Assembly: GCA_022559985.1 (NCBI GenBank)
Contig: JAFJTR010000034.1
Coordinates: 124,001-188,000, forward strand
Origin: Parastagonospora avenae f. sp. tritici 18332-5
Lineage: Eukaryota; Ascomycota; Dothideomycetes; Pleosporales; Phaeosphaeriaceae
Reading direction: 5' to 3'
Length of the DNA stretch: 64,000 nucleotides
Shown: positions 42,317 to 51,088 of the stretch, piece by piece
How positions within the stretch are numbered: position 1 is the first letter of the stretch
How the letters are laid out: the number at the start of each line of letters is the position of its first letter
Translations under genes and position numbers: made by a program
Notes under the pieces: model-generated
What the model was told of the DNA's origin: nothing
Seen by the model: the letters and a program-made list of their open reading frames with translations, nothing else
Databases searched by the model: none

Positions 42317-42646
42317 TTGAATCGCCGAAGAACGAAATCCCACAACACACGGTCACGTTGTTCTCAAAGAGACGGCCCATCTCCTCTCGCTAACAGAGAC
42401 GAATTCTACATGACCGGCATCATCACCATCCCACGTCCAGTTCCACCTCTGGACGGCTACGCATGTTCCATCTGCATGGACGCACTGATTGACGAGTTTG
42501 TCCAGTTGCGAAGATGCGGTGATGTCTTCCACGCAAACTGCATACGGATGTGGTTCGAGAGGATACCGCGTGCATCAGATAACACGGACTGCCCAACATG
42601 TCGAATAGTATTGTATAACTTACAGTATGAGACAGATGGCGGCTAA
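42317..42646 (+). pseudogene. RING-H2 paralogue C, no ATG and His-to-Asp at a zinc ligand
   Basis: The open frame runs from an upstream in-frame stop near 42,227 to TAA at 42646, but the first in-frame ATG (42410) lies inside the cluster signature EFYMTG. The frame before it begins only with non-ATG codons. The RING reads CSIC, then CGDVFHANC, then DCPTC: the first His of the C-x-H-x2-H pattern is Asp. All other ligands are present. The C-terminal tail found in the relatives is missing (stop 15 residues after the last Cys). Three defects together (no start, altered ligand, no tail) point to a truncated, decaying copy. Asp can bind zinc in some RING-like domains, so a short active product cannot be fully excluded. 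Confidence 0.7.
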
Positions 42647-43396
42647 GTGCGGCGAACCACCACGGATTGAGATCAATTCGATCAAATTTTCCAAACCCAG
42701 ATACGCAGCTCCAATGCCTCATGTGCTGCGTCAGCTTTCCATGGTGGCGGCTGAAGAGCAGCTTCGACAGATATACCTTTAATATGCATCCACCACTCCA
42801 CAGCGAGCACAGGGAAATGCCTTGTATTTCTAGTATCAATTGAAGTGTCTCACCCCAAGTTATTTTCAATAATCATCTGAAAAATTGTTCTCACTGTGAA
42901 AATCTCTTCTGATGTCATTATCCTGATTTACTGCTGCTCATGGGTGTATGTGCAGTTTCGATGCTCACCTCTGATGGGCATAGACCCAGTCCAACAGGCC
43001 ATGAGCCCAACTTCATGATCTCGTCATTCAGTCTTGGAACCATCCGCCTCCTTTTTAACATGAGTGTACCGTCACAATACCCGGCTCGCATTCCCCTCCA
43101 CCATTCACATCAACCCTGTGCATATGTACCCTAGCACGAGTTAACATTGTATACCAAAACTGTACATTCTCATATCTAGCACGTATTGACCGGTCTTTTG
43201 ACCTACAATCATCACATCGACACCGCACAGTACGTACCCTCACGAGGCTGCCTTTTTCCTCAAAATTTAAATATTTGTTCTCTCCCAAATCATCAAATCA
43301 TTTTCCACTACGACTATTCGAGACTTCAAGATCTCCGATTTCAACCGGACGTCAAAGCCTTACAAGTTCACTCATACTAGGTCTTTCTACGCCAAG
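42647..43396. other. Intergenic, promoter side of paralogue D
   Basis: 750 bp. Small frames on both strands have no support. The 250 bp before the ATG at 43397 are AT-rich with pyrimidine-rich patches, as for a fungal promoter. Confidence 0.4.
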
Positions 43397-44083
43397 ATGG
43401 CTTCTAACACCCCCAACAAACGCAACCAGCTTCTGACTCAAGTGGAGTTCTTCCACAGTGGCGCTATCCGCATCTCCGCACGCCCAGGCGACTGTAGAAT
43501 CTGTAGAGAACCTCTGAACACCGACGTCACCAAGATCATAGCCTGTCGCCACATGTTCCACCTAGAATGTGCCATTGCGTGGTTTGAATCCGACAATGCT
43601 CGTCGAGGCTCCTGCCCGAACTGTCGTCGCGAGCTGTTCGAGGCTACGCCACTGATTCAATCTCGAGTGGATGCCCTCGATGTTGATATAATTGATCCGG
43701 ACGACCAGGAGGCAGATGAGGATGAGCCATACGATCCGCCCATGTCAGACTTCATCGACGACTCCGACGCGCCACCAGTTTCGCGACGCGTGCGCCGTCG
43801 CCGGGTCAATCTTTCACCTGTAGCAGAGCCTCATCCCGTGCAACCATCACCTCGAGGACCAATGCCAGATCCTCGTCCGTGGCGAGTGCTATACGATACC
43901 CAGGCGTTCAGGGACGAGACGGACGCGGCAGTGGCAATATTACTCGCTGCTACTCAGGAGGTTGACCGGGCTGAGGAACTGTGGATGGCGGCGCACCCGC
44001 ATCGATTTGCTGGGCTCTGCAATCGTGCTGATGGGTTGTTCGATGGCGAGGTGGTGTTTCCCAGTCCGAGATATCGTGGATGA
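43397..44083 (+). CDS. RING-H2 finger protein, paralogue D (intact)
   Basis: 228 residues from an ATG in AAG-ATG-G context. The cluster signature VEFFHSG (16-22) precedes a full RING-H2: Cys33, Cys36, Cys50, His52, His55, Cys58, Cys73, Cys76, with Trp62 at the usual E2-contact position. An acidic segment follows (DVDIIDPDDQEADEDEPYD, about 92-110), then an Arg-rich patch (SRRVRRRRVN, about 128-137) that could be a nuclear localisation signal, a Pro-rich linker and a C-terminal helix (FRDETDAAVAILLAATQEVD). It is probably an E3 ubiquitin ligase; the substrate is unknown. It is closest to paralogue E in the second RING half: both have ARRGSCPxCRxELFE. Confidence 0.82.
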   Translation: MASNTPNKRNQLLTQVEFFHSGAIRISARPGDCRICREPLNTDVTKIIACRHMFHLECAIAWFESDNARRGSCPNCRRELFEATPLIQSRVDALDVDIIDPDDQEADEDEPYDPPMSDFIDDSDAPPVSRRVRRRRVNLSPVAEPHPVQPSPRGPMPDPRPWRVLYDTQAFRDETDAAVAILLAATQEVDRAEELWMAAHPHRFAGLCNRADGLFDGEVVFPSPRYRG

Positions 44084-44673
44084 CGGCGGGATGGGCCACA
44101 GACTGTGAAGGGAGTATGGGCTAGGCTAAATTTGAATGATGCCTTTTGGCCGACATGTCGTCGTGAAGAAGCCATTGAGTGTCTTTACGACGACGTTGAA
44201 AAATCATGGCAACTTCTTCCCTCCAAAGGTGGTCCCTCCGAACTTCCAGAAGGGTGTGAAGACCTGGACTAATCCTGATGATTTCCAGGTCTTTGGTTTC
44301 GAGATGCATTGTAGTTTGTTTCGATCCTCAAATAAATCACTTGATTTGCAACTCTTTAGATACTTTGAGACTGTAGTGACGTGACTCAACTTGGTTCATT
44401 GCAGTATCATTCTTGTGGTGCCTCTCATGAATGGAGCAGGAGCAGATCGGCCAGAATGCGCGGCTGTGAGGCTGCTATGATCGGGATTTTCTGCGACCGC
44501 GAGCCTTTCACTCCCTCGCCTAGCACTAGCGCGTCAGTGCGCACTCGGACCACCCCGTTTTCAATATCAACACCCTTCCCGTGTATCCCTCCAAGCAAAC
44601 CTCTCCGCTCATCCAGCCCAACAACTCCACTGATCTGAACCAGCAGATCCACTTATCCAAACCAACAACTGCG
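44084..44673. other. Intergenic between paralogues D and E
   Basis: 590 bp. The frame of paralogue E is open upstream to 44581 without ATG. No other gene. Confidence 0.4.
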
Positions 44674-46074
44674 ATGCCTCCTATTCAACGACAGGTTCCT
44701 CGAGCACCATTGCCTTGGTACTGCCCAGAGCCAGAGGAAAATCTCGAGCAATGGGACGATCTCGAGCAATGGGACGACGACGAGCAAGAGGACTACCCCG
44801 AGCAAGAGTCAGAAAACTCGTCCGACAACAACATGCCTGATCTCCGTCCGCAATCTGAATTCTTCATCGGTGGCGTAATTCCCGTGGGCCCGCAGCCGGA
44901 CAACTGCTGTATCTGCACCGACGCTCTCGTTACCGACGTCGCTCAGATAGTCGCATGTCTGCATTGCCATCATGTCACTTGCATCCTGACATGGTGGCAA
45001 TCGAGCGCCGCCCGTCGCGGCTCATGTCCGCTTTGTCGTGAAGAGCTTTTCGAGTCCGATCCGGCTCCGGCACACGTGCCTTCACTTCAAGGTACGCCAT
45101 TTGAGTCTCATGATCGGTATACGGATTTGGAAGCTGTGAGGGCGTATACGGATACGCAGGATGGTCAAGCGATGTTGCGTGGGTTTATGGATGCGGTGGA
45201 GGAGCACGCGTTGTATGCGACTTTGGGGGAGGATGTACCTGCGACAGCCGGCGGGCCTAGCTTTCCACTAACTGGGTACGGCGGAGATGAGCAGGATCGG
45301 GAAGATAGGAGAATAGCTCTCGAGGCACATTCGCTATATCAAGAGTACATGAACGAACAGCGAGCACGCACAACTCGAAGGACAGCGGCGCGAGCCCGTA
45401 GGGACCTGCAGTGGGACGATTTAGAAGAGTACGAAGAGTACCGTAGCCGTGGCCATTCGCATGAGGATGAGTATGCGGATGAGGATGATACGGCAAGCCC
45501 GGCTGCAAGCTACTATTCGAGCGAAAGTTCCAACGAGGACCCGGATTCTCCTACGAGGGCCACCTTTGGGAGCCTAGGATCGGAGGAGGCCGCGTTGAGA
45601 GCGTCATCTAGTCGCTCGGTGGAGTCGACCTTACTTTTGACCGGCACATCGACACCCCAAGAATCACTTCGTGCTAACGAGAATAGTAACAACGACACAT
45701 CGCCTCCCCCGGGAGTTGATGACCAGCAACCGAACGCCCCGGACGAAGAAGAGGAAGAGTACCTCATCGACTACAGCGACGATCCCTTGCAAGAAGAGCT
45801 TGACCGAGCCGAAGCTGGGCGCCGTACTTCGATGTATGATGCGTGGGACGATCCTAACGCTCGTACAGCAGTGCGCTACGGCTTGATGTATCACCGTGAC
45901 CATAATGATAATTGGTGCATCCGCGACCCGACTGCTGAAGAGGAGGCTGAGGAAGAAGCTACGCGGCGACAGGCAATTGGCAATGATCGGGAGATGGACG
46001 ACGTGATGCTTCCTGGCCGTGAGGAATATGCTGGTGATGCGTCGAATTCCACTCAATATCGCATTCCGAAGTAA
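44674..46074 (+). CDS. RING-H2 finger protein, paralogue E (intact, long acidic tail)
   Basis: 466 residues from the ATG at 44674 (MPPIQRQVPRAPLPWY). An acidic N-terminus contains two LEQWDD units encoded by an 18-bp tandem repeat. The cluster signature SEFFIGG (61-67) precedes a full RING-H2: Cys78, Cys81, Cys95, His97, His100, Cys103, Cys118, Cys121. The tail of about 340 residues is very acidic and probably disordered (EDEYADEDDTASPAASYYSS; DEEEEEYLIDYSDDPLQEEL), with a central helical, Arg-rich stretch (NEQRARTTRRTAARARRDL). It is the longest member of the cluster and its only relatives here are paralogues A-D. A likely E3 ubiquitin ligase with an acidic interaction tail; the substrate and location are unknown. 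Confidence 0.82.
   Translation: MPPIQRQVPRAPLPWYCPEPEENLEQWDDLEQWDDDEQEDYPEQESENSSDNNMPDLRPQSEFFIGGVIPVGPQPDNCCICTDALVTDVAQIVACLHCHHVTCILTWWQSSAARRGSCPLCREELFESDPAPAHVPSLQGTPFESHDRYTDLEAVRAYTDTQDGQAMLRGFMDAVEEHALYATLGEDVPATAGGPSFPLTGYGGDEQDREDRRIALEAHSLYQEYMNEQRARTTRRTAARARRDLQWDDLEEYEEYRSRGHSHEDEYADEDDTASPAASYYSSESSNEDPDSPTRATFGSLGSEEAALRASSSRSVESTLLLTGTSTPQESLRANENSNNDTSPPPGVDDQQPNAPDEEEEEYLIDYSDDPLQEELDRAEAGRRTSMYDAWDDPNARTAVRYGLMYHRDHNDNWCIRDPTAEEEAEEEATRRQAIGNDREMDDVMLPGREEYAGDASNSTQYRIPK
44743..44778 (+). repeat. Tandem 18-bp repeat in paralogue E
   Basis: ctcgagcaatgggacgat at 44743..44760 is repeated with one difference at 44761..44778. It encodes Leu-Glu-Gln-Trp-Asp-Asp twice, in frame. 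Confidence 0.9.
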
Positions 46075-46495
46075 GGCCGGGGATATGGCTATTTACATGT
46101 TCCTGAGCCGCGTTCCTGAGAGCCCATGAGCTTGCGATGGAGACACTGTAAGAGTTCTCATCAACGAGCATGATGACATAGCTAAAGCCAAAGACCAGCG
46201 TACGAGCAGCGCTAATTGGATGGCGAACCAGTTCGCGCTTATACAATCGCCTCAATGAGGAGAGCATGCAGCAGCAGAGGGACCATAGCCCTGCTATATG
46301 GCCCGTTAGTTCTTTGAGATTGTTACCGCCTTGCCACGCGTAGCGTTAAGACTGCTCATCTGTGGGTAAAGGACGAGTTGGCTCGCACGATCTGCCATCA
46401 AGCACATCAGCCGCCCGGTATATATACAGGGTATCTTACATCAATGCATCACAAAAGTCGCATCTGCCTGCGCAAAACCTACACCTCACTCCCCA
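46075..46495. other. Intergenic between paralogue E and IMP1
   Basis: 421 bp. It is the right border of the RING block; the next gene is a conserved mitochondrial protease on the other strand. No gene or repeat recognised. Confidence 0.4.
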
Positions 46496-47129
46496 TCAGC
46501 TCATCAACAAATCATGTTCCTTCTCTTGTGCATGCCTCACATCATACTCCGCGCCCAACCACTTCGCATCCTTAAACGGCTTAACCACCGCCAAAACCTT
46601 CGATCGCACCAAACCCAACGGCAACGGCCCATACAATCTGCTATCCCTACTCCACTCCAAATTGTCCCCCGCAACCCAGCAATGACCCTCCGGCACTTGT
46701 ACCAACCGCTCCGTCACCTGTGCAAATTTCCCGTCCACATCTTCCGCCTCCACATCCTCACCTCCCCGAGATGGCGTGACCACGGCCACGAAATCGCCCG
46801 GCATGCCAATAATGCGCTTACACCCCGAGTCTTTGGGGAAGAGTGGGTGTGTATATATGATTACGTCGCCGACTTTGACGCCCCGGCCGCGCCGATGTAG
46901 AGACGAGTAGAGTAAGTACGGATAGCCGGTGTCTCCGGCGGGTATTGTGGGGACCATCGAGATGCCCACGGTACCGCCGATGCCGCACAAATATTTTGTG
47001 AAAATATGGTAGGTGAGTGCGAACTGGGCGTATCTGAGAGCGATTCCTGGTGTGCTGTTAGGAGATGCTGAGAGATTGGGGGAAAGACCTACGGCCCCAA
47101 TTGTGGGCGCTGGGAAGACGGGATGCCAT
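46496..47129 (-). CDS. IMP1: Mitochondrial inner membrane peptidase subunit 1
   Basis: Signal-peptidase-family (S26) enzyme that removes sorting peptides from proteins in the mitochondrial intermembrane space. Exons 47129..47093 (37 nt) and 47046..46496 give 195 residues; the 46-nt intron (GTAGGT, CCTAAC, CCAG) is needed to reach the ATG. Motifs in order: the nucleophile in GTVGISMVPT (Ser42), the general base in GCKRIIGMPGD (Lys89), and VPEGHCWVAGDNLEWSRDSR followed by YGPLPLGLV. The Ser-Lys pair, spacing and the SRDSRLYGPLP block fit IMP1 better than IMP2. An N-terminal hydrophobic stretch (LRYAQFALTYHIFTKYL) is the likely membrane anchor. It is arranged head to head with the JMJD7-like gene. 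Confidence 0.92.
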
Positions 47130-47553
47130 CGCGAGAATCACGTGCTGCTGTTATCGCTTGGGCATTGTCTATATTTGCGCATACGGCAAATTGCGTGTGT
47201 CAATTGAGTCTGGGATGGTGGAGTGTGGAGCAGCTCGAGCTTCGAGGTTCTAATATTATCTCCGTGGCTAGAATAGTAAATCCGACGCTAGTGCTTTCCT
47301 ACACACGACGCAGTGATCATCGCAACGTTCATTGCCCTAACCAGATGCGGCATCAAAGTACTACAAACGTGATGGAAACCGCAGTAGTAGGTTTGAAAGA
47401 TCAGGACCAGGCCAAAACAAGGTACCACAGTTCTTCTCTATGGGTACATATCAGAATTTGATTGCTTGAAGGCCCGTTCCAACTGAACTCCCAGAAGGAG
47501 CAACTGTACATGATGCGATTATAGGTGCGCTTCTCTTTACACCTATATCGTAA
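47130..47553. other. Divergent promoter region of IMP1 and the JMJD7-like gene
   Basis: 424 bp. It may contain a missing first coding exon of the JMJD7-like gene; I could not find an ATG-bearing exon with matching phase. No other gene. Confidence 0.4.
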
Positions 47554-48573
47554 TTTGTAGGCGAATGTAGTGTTCCCTTTCTGACTTCGAATAAAGATCT
47601 CCTCAACAACTACCACGACATCAACTCCCAATACATAACCGAATTGGACAAGGAACCCACACCACTTCAATTCATGCGCTTCGTCTCCCGCAACCAGCCC
47701 TTCATAATCCGACAACCCTCCAACTCTACGTTCCGCCACATCTGCAAAACATGGACCCCTTCCTACCTCTCCCAGAAGCTTCAAGACACGCCCGTAACTG
47801 TCGCCCTGACACCTTCGGGCAATGCCGACGCTGTCGTCCCCCTCCCCTCCGGCGGCAGTATATTCTGCAAGCCCCACGAAGTCACTGAACCTTTCTCCCG
47901 CGCTCTAGCGCACATAATCGCGCAGGAGAAATCCCCAACCCACGCTTCCGCAACGAGATATATACAGTCTCAAAACGACAACCTACGCTCCGAATACGCC
48001 TCGCTATTCAGCGACATACCGCCTTCCATTCCCTGGGCGAGTGCCGCGCTCGAACAGGATCCGGACGCTGTGAACTTGTGGGTCGGGAATAGCCACTCCA
48101 CCAGCGTGCTGCATAAAGACCATTATGAGAATGTCTTCGTGCAGGTCGCGGGGGCGAAGGAGTTTGTTATCCTCCCGCCCGTGGCGGCGCCGTGTGTGGC
48201 TGAGCGTTCAGTTCTATCCGCGACTTACTCACCTCTCGATCCTTCAACAACATCAGAGAATATGAGAAAAGAGGATCTGTGTATCAAGGTTGATGAGCCG
48301 GAGGAGTATGTTCCGCTGCCGACGTGGGATCCCGATCGGCCGGGGGAGAACACCACGGCGTATTCAGAGTTCGCGCGGCCGATGAGGGTTACGGTGAATG
48401 CGGGGGATATGTTGTATCTGCCCGCTCTGTGGTATCATAAGGTGAAGCAGATAGCGGCCGAGGAGGGCGTGTGCTGCTCGGTGAATTATTGGTATGATAT
48501 GGAATTCGCGGGGCAGTTTCAGGTGGCGACGAGGTTTGTGCAGGAGATGGCTGCGGTGGGAGAGAGAAGCTAG
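47554..48573 (+). CDS. JmjC-domain protein, JMJD7-like (start not resolved)
   Basis: Fe(II)/2-oxoglutarate dioxygenase of the JMJD7 type; animal JMJD7 hydroxylates lysine in DRG GTPases. The frame is open from an in-frame TAA at 47551. Conserved sequence already appears upstream of any ATG: LLNNYHDINSQYITELDKEP then TPLQFMRFVSRNQPFIIR. The first in-frame ATG (47674) would cut that block, so the true start is on an undetected exon or is non-AUG. The JmjC core: NLWVGNSHSTSVLHKDHYEN with iron ligands His (48112) and Asp (48118), then FVILPPV, and the distal ligand in GDMLYLPALWYHKV (His at 48436). The protein ends with SVNYWYDMEF and a short helix. About 339 residues are visible. It is convergent with IRS4 (99 bp apart). 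Confidence 0.85.
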   Translation, partial: FVGECSVPFLTSNKDLLNNYHDINSQYITELDKEPTPLQFMRFVSRNQPFIIRQPSNSTFRHICKTWTPSYLSQKLQDTPVTVALTPSGNADAVVPLPSGGSIFCKPHEVTEPFSRALAHIIAQEKSPTHASATRYIQSQNDNLRSEYASLFSDIPPSIPWASAALEQDPDAVNLWVGNSHSTSVLHKDHYENVFVQVAGAKEFVILPPVAAPCVAERSVLSATYSPLDPSTTSENMRKEDLCIKVDEPEEYVPLPTWDPDRPGENTTAYSEFARPMRVTVNAGDMLYLPALWYHKVKQIAAEEGVCCSVNYWYDMEFAGQFQVATRFVQEMAAVGERS

Positions 48574-48672
48574 CCAGAGAATAATCTGAAGTCTATTGGA
48601 TTACGTGTGTGGGTATCTCGAACGCCTGGAAAGTCAAGAAACAATACGAACACCACCCATATGCAAAAAAAA

Positions 48673-50769
48673 CTACCTCCTGACCTTGACGTTGAGCCCC
48701 ATGCCCCTGGCACTTGCCCACAGACTGTCACTAACTCTGATCGGTAACTTCCTCCCTTTGAGCCTCTGATCGATCAACCACAAACCCACCACAAATTCTT
48801 CTCTCTTAAGTCTCCCAATCGCCCTGCTGTCTACAAGATCCCATACTTCCTCGAGCACATGTACCGGCAATCTGCTTCGAGTCCATATGTCCTGCACAGC
48901 GTAATTCAGCACGTCCTGCGAGGGGTCGTCCTCGGTTTGCGAAGGCGAAGGTGGAACGTGTAGCCCTTTGTTCGCTGCCCAAACACCCTCGTAGCGCTTC
49001 CTTTCACGCTCGGTAATCTCATCACGCCAGCGATTGCGGGTGCCTTCGTGGTGCTTATTGGGGTGTTTGCGCGACTTTATGCCCATGATGCGCGTGCCCT
49101 TCTTCTTGTACCGGCGGACTTCGTCTTCGTCTTCGGATGACGAGGGCTCTTTGCGCATGGTGGTGCGCAATTTCCCAGTAACCTTCGGCGGGGATTGCTT
49201 CTGGGGCGAGGGCGAGCGGTGGTGGAAAGGAGAGTGGTGATGGTGGTGTTTTCGAGGCGGGAAGAGCGGTTCGATGGTCGTTGGCTGTGAGGGAGCGGGC
49301 GAGGCATTCCGCGAAGATGCCAAAGCAGCACCCATGATGGCGCTGGAGAGCGATTCTCCGGTCATGTGCTGGGTGATCTGCTTAACCGAGTCGCGTTGGT
49401 AGTTATTATGGTAAACTGAGCCAGGCGATGTTCCCGAGACAGACGTCGGCCGTCGCGGAGGCGAGAATCGAGTCGGGGAATGCATGGGGTTCTGTCTCTG
49501 GTCTTGTCTGTGTGGCGCTATTGGCACTGGTGCTGCTGATCGTGGCCTGCTGCCAGCTGCTGCACCGTCAGGCTTCCGGGTCTGTGACCGGCGAGGCGGA
49601 GGTAGGGTAGGCTTCTGCTTCTCCTCCTCCTCCTGTATCTCTTTCGCTGACTTGAAGGAGGATGGTGAGTCCGGGGTCTGCTCACTTCCCATTGAAGTGG
49701 AGGGCCTTCGGCGTGTGACGGCAGAGCGCTTCATGTCCTCGGATTGCGGTCGGGCTTGACGCGAGCCTCGTTGCGGTGGTGGCTTTGGCGGCGGCGGAGT
49801 GGTCGTCCTCGATGTGGTCAGTTTCGCTGGCTTTTGTTTGATGGGCGGTGACTTCATTGGGTCCTTCTGTGGCGTCTGAAAGTAAGGAGCGCCATCAGTG
49901 TATTGCGGGGGTGGCAGTTCAATTTGATGCTTCGGCTTCGGCTTGACAGGCGGGGGTGTCCGTGTCCGCTGCCTCGACAATGGTGCCTTTTCGATAGGTT
50001 CTGGAGGAAGCTTGAATGTTCGCTGGGGCTTCGGTGATCGGACCGGCGGTGGAGAGTGCTGGGAATAGCTCAAGGGTACCGCGGCGTCGGATTTGGTAGG
50101 AGTATCGGATCGGGTCTGCTCGAACATCTTCACGAGTGAATTTGTAGGAGGGATTGGTGTGCCATCGGTGGGCCTTTCTTGCTTCGTTGCTGTAGCTGAG
50201 CGCGAGTCAAAGCTGTCCCGCCTCTTTCGGGGCTGTGGGCTTGGCTTCTTTGTCTCCAGCCTTGCCAATACGCTGCCTACACTCCCCGATGGAGGCAGGA
50301 CATCCCTGTCATGGTTATCCCGCTCACTCATGATGGGTGTAGTGGTGGTAGCCTGAGGTGCAGGTACAGGTGCAGGTGTAGGTCGAAGGGGAGAATAACG
50401 GGCCGCAGCCAGCCGGGCCGCGATGTTCGAGGGAGAAGAATTGCGGACGGGACGTTCCTCAGGTACTCCTAGCTTGTGGGAACTGGTAGACTTGCTTCCT
50501 GCTTGCACGGTAGATAGACTACTGACGCTCCGCGAGCCCGTCCAATCGCGCGTCAGAGGCGCCGAGCTACCCGCAGCTCCTGCATTGCTCCGTGGGCTGC
50601 TAACTTTGGTCGCAGCTAGCAACGCACCGTTTCCCTCCCCAGTGTATGTGTTTACTAGAGGCTTCGGTTTCGCTGCGGGCTTAGAGAACGCTAGGAAGGC
50701 GCCGTGCAAGGCAGCGTCCCGTACATTGTGCTGGGTGTCGCCGGTGCTGTGGTTGCTTGCGTAAGTCAT
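48673..50769 (-). CDS. IRS4: EH-domain protein Irs4-like
   Basis: 698 residues, single exon, ATG at 50769. The first 550 residues are a Pro/Ser/Arg-rich, probably disordered region with many SPxR and poly-Pro segments. The C-terminal 120 residues form an EH domain: RKRYEGVWAANKG, DVLNYAVQDIWTRSRLP, LEEVWDLVDSRAIGRLKREE, FVVGLWLIDQRLKGRKLP. EH domains bind Asn-Pro-Phe motifs. Yeast Irs4 and Tax4 activate the phosphatase Inp51 to control PI(4,5)P2, cell-wall integrity and autophagy, and Irs4 was first found in rDNA silencing. Length and domain order match filamentous-fungus Irs4. A His-rich run (KHHHHHSPFHHR) lies near residue 510. Head to head with LIG4, 319 bp between start codons. Confidence 0.87.
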   Translation of the reverse strand: MTYASNHSTGDTQHNVRDAALHGAFLAFSKPAAKPKPLVNTYTGEGNGALLAATKVSSPRSNAGAAGSSAPLTRDWTGSRSVSSLSTVQAGSKSTSSHKLGVPEERPVRNSSPSNIAARLAAARYSPLRPTPAPVPAPQATTTTPIMSERDNHDRDVLPPSGSVGSVLARLETKKPSPQPRKRRDSFDSRSATATKQERPTDGTPIPPTNSLVKMFEQTRSDTPTKSDAAVPLSYSQHSPPPVRSPKPQRTFKLPPEPIEKAPLSRQRTRTPPPVKPKPKHQIELPPPQYTDGAPYFQTPQKDPMKSPPIKQKPAKLTTSRTTTPPPPKPPPQRGSRQARPQSEDMKRSAVTRRRPSTSMGSEQTPDSPSSFKSAKEIQEEEEKQKPTLPPPRRSQTRKPDGAAAGSRPRSAAPVPIAPHRQDQRQNPMHSPTRFSPPRRPTSVSGTSPGSVYHNNYQRDSVKQITQHMTGESLSSAIMGAALASSRNASPAPSQPTTIEPLFPPRKHHHHHSPFHHRSPSPQKQSPPKVTGKLRTTMRKEPSSSEDEDEVRRYKKKGTRIMGIKSRKHPNKHHEGTRNRWRDEITERERKRYEGVWAANKGLHVPPSPSQTEDDPSQDVLNYAVQDIWTRSRLPVHVLEEVWDLVDSRAIGRLKREEFVVGLWLIDQRLKGRKLPIRVSDSLWASARGMGLNVKVRR

Positions 50770-51088
50770 GGAGAGGTGTCCATCGGTATGACGTATGGAA
50801 GGAATGCGTGGACGAAAAGGCTCATGTATTGAAGGGGTAAAGGCGACACATGGAAAGGTATTTGAGCGAAAGACTAGAAAGAAAGAGTTGCAGTGGAGCC
50901 GTGATTACGAACATGCCCTGAACTGAAGCACGAACACCGTGACCGTAAATAGATTGCGCTAGTGTATTGGCTCTAAAAACCACGTGACACCGCGAGGACG
51001 GGAGTCGCGAACTTGGTGGTTGCCTGCTACAACGTCCAACTACATAAATACAGCTACGTCCTCGCTCTCGCATCCCAATGCCCTTAAC
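50770..51088. promoter_or_regulatory. Bidirectional promoter region of IRS4 and LIG4
   Basis: 319 bp between the two start codons. The LIG4 frame is open upstream to 50984 but only from a GTG codon, so I treat that part as leader. No clear TATA box. Confidence 0.5.
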
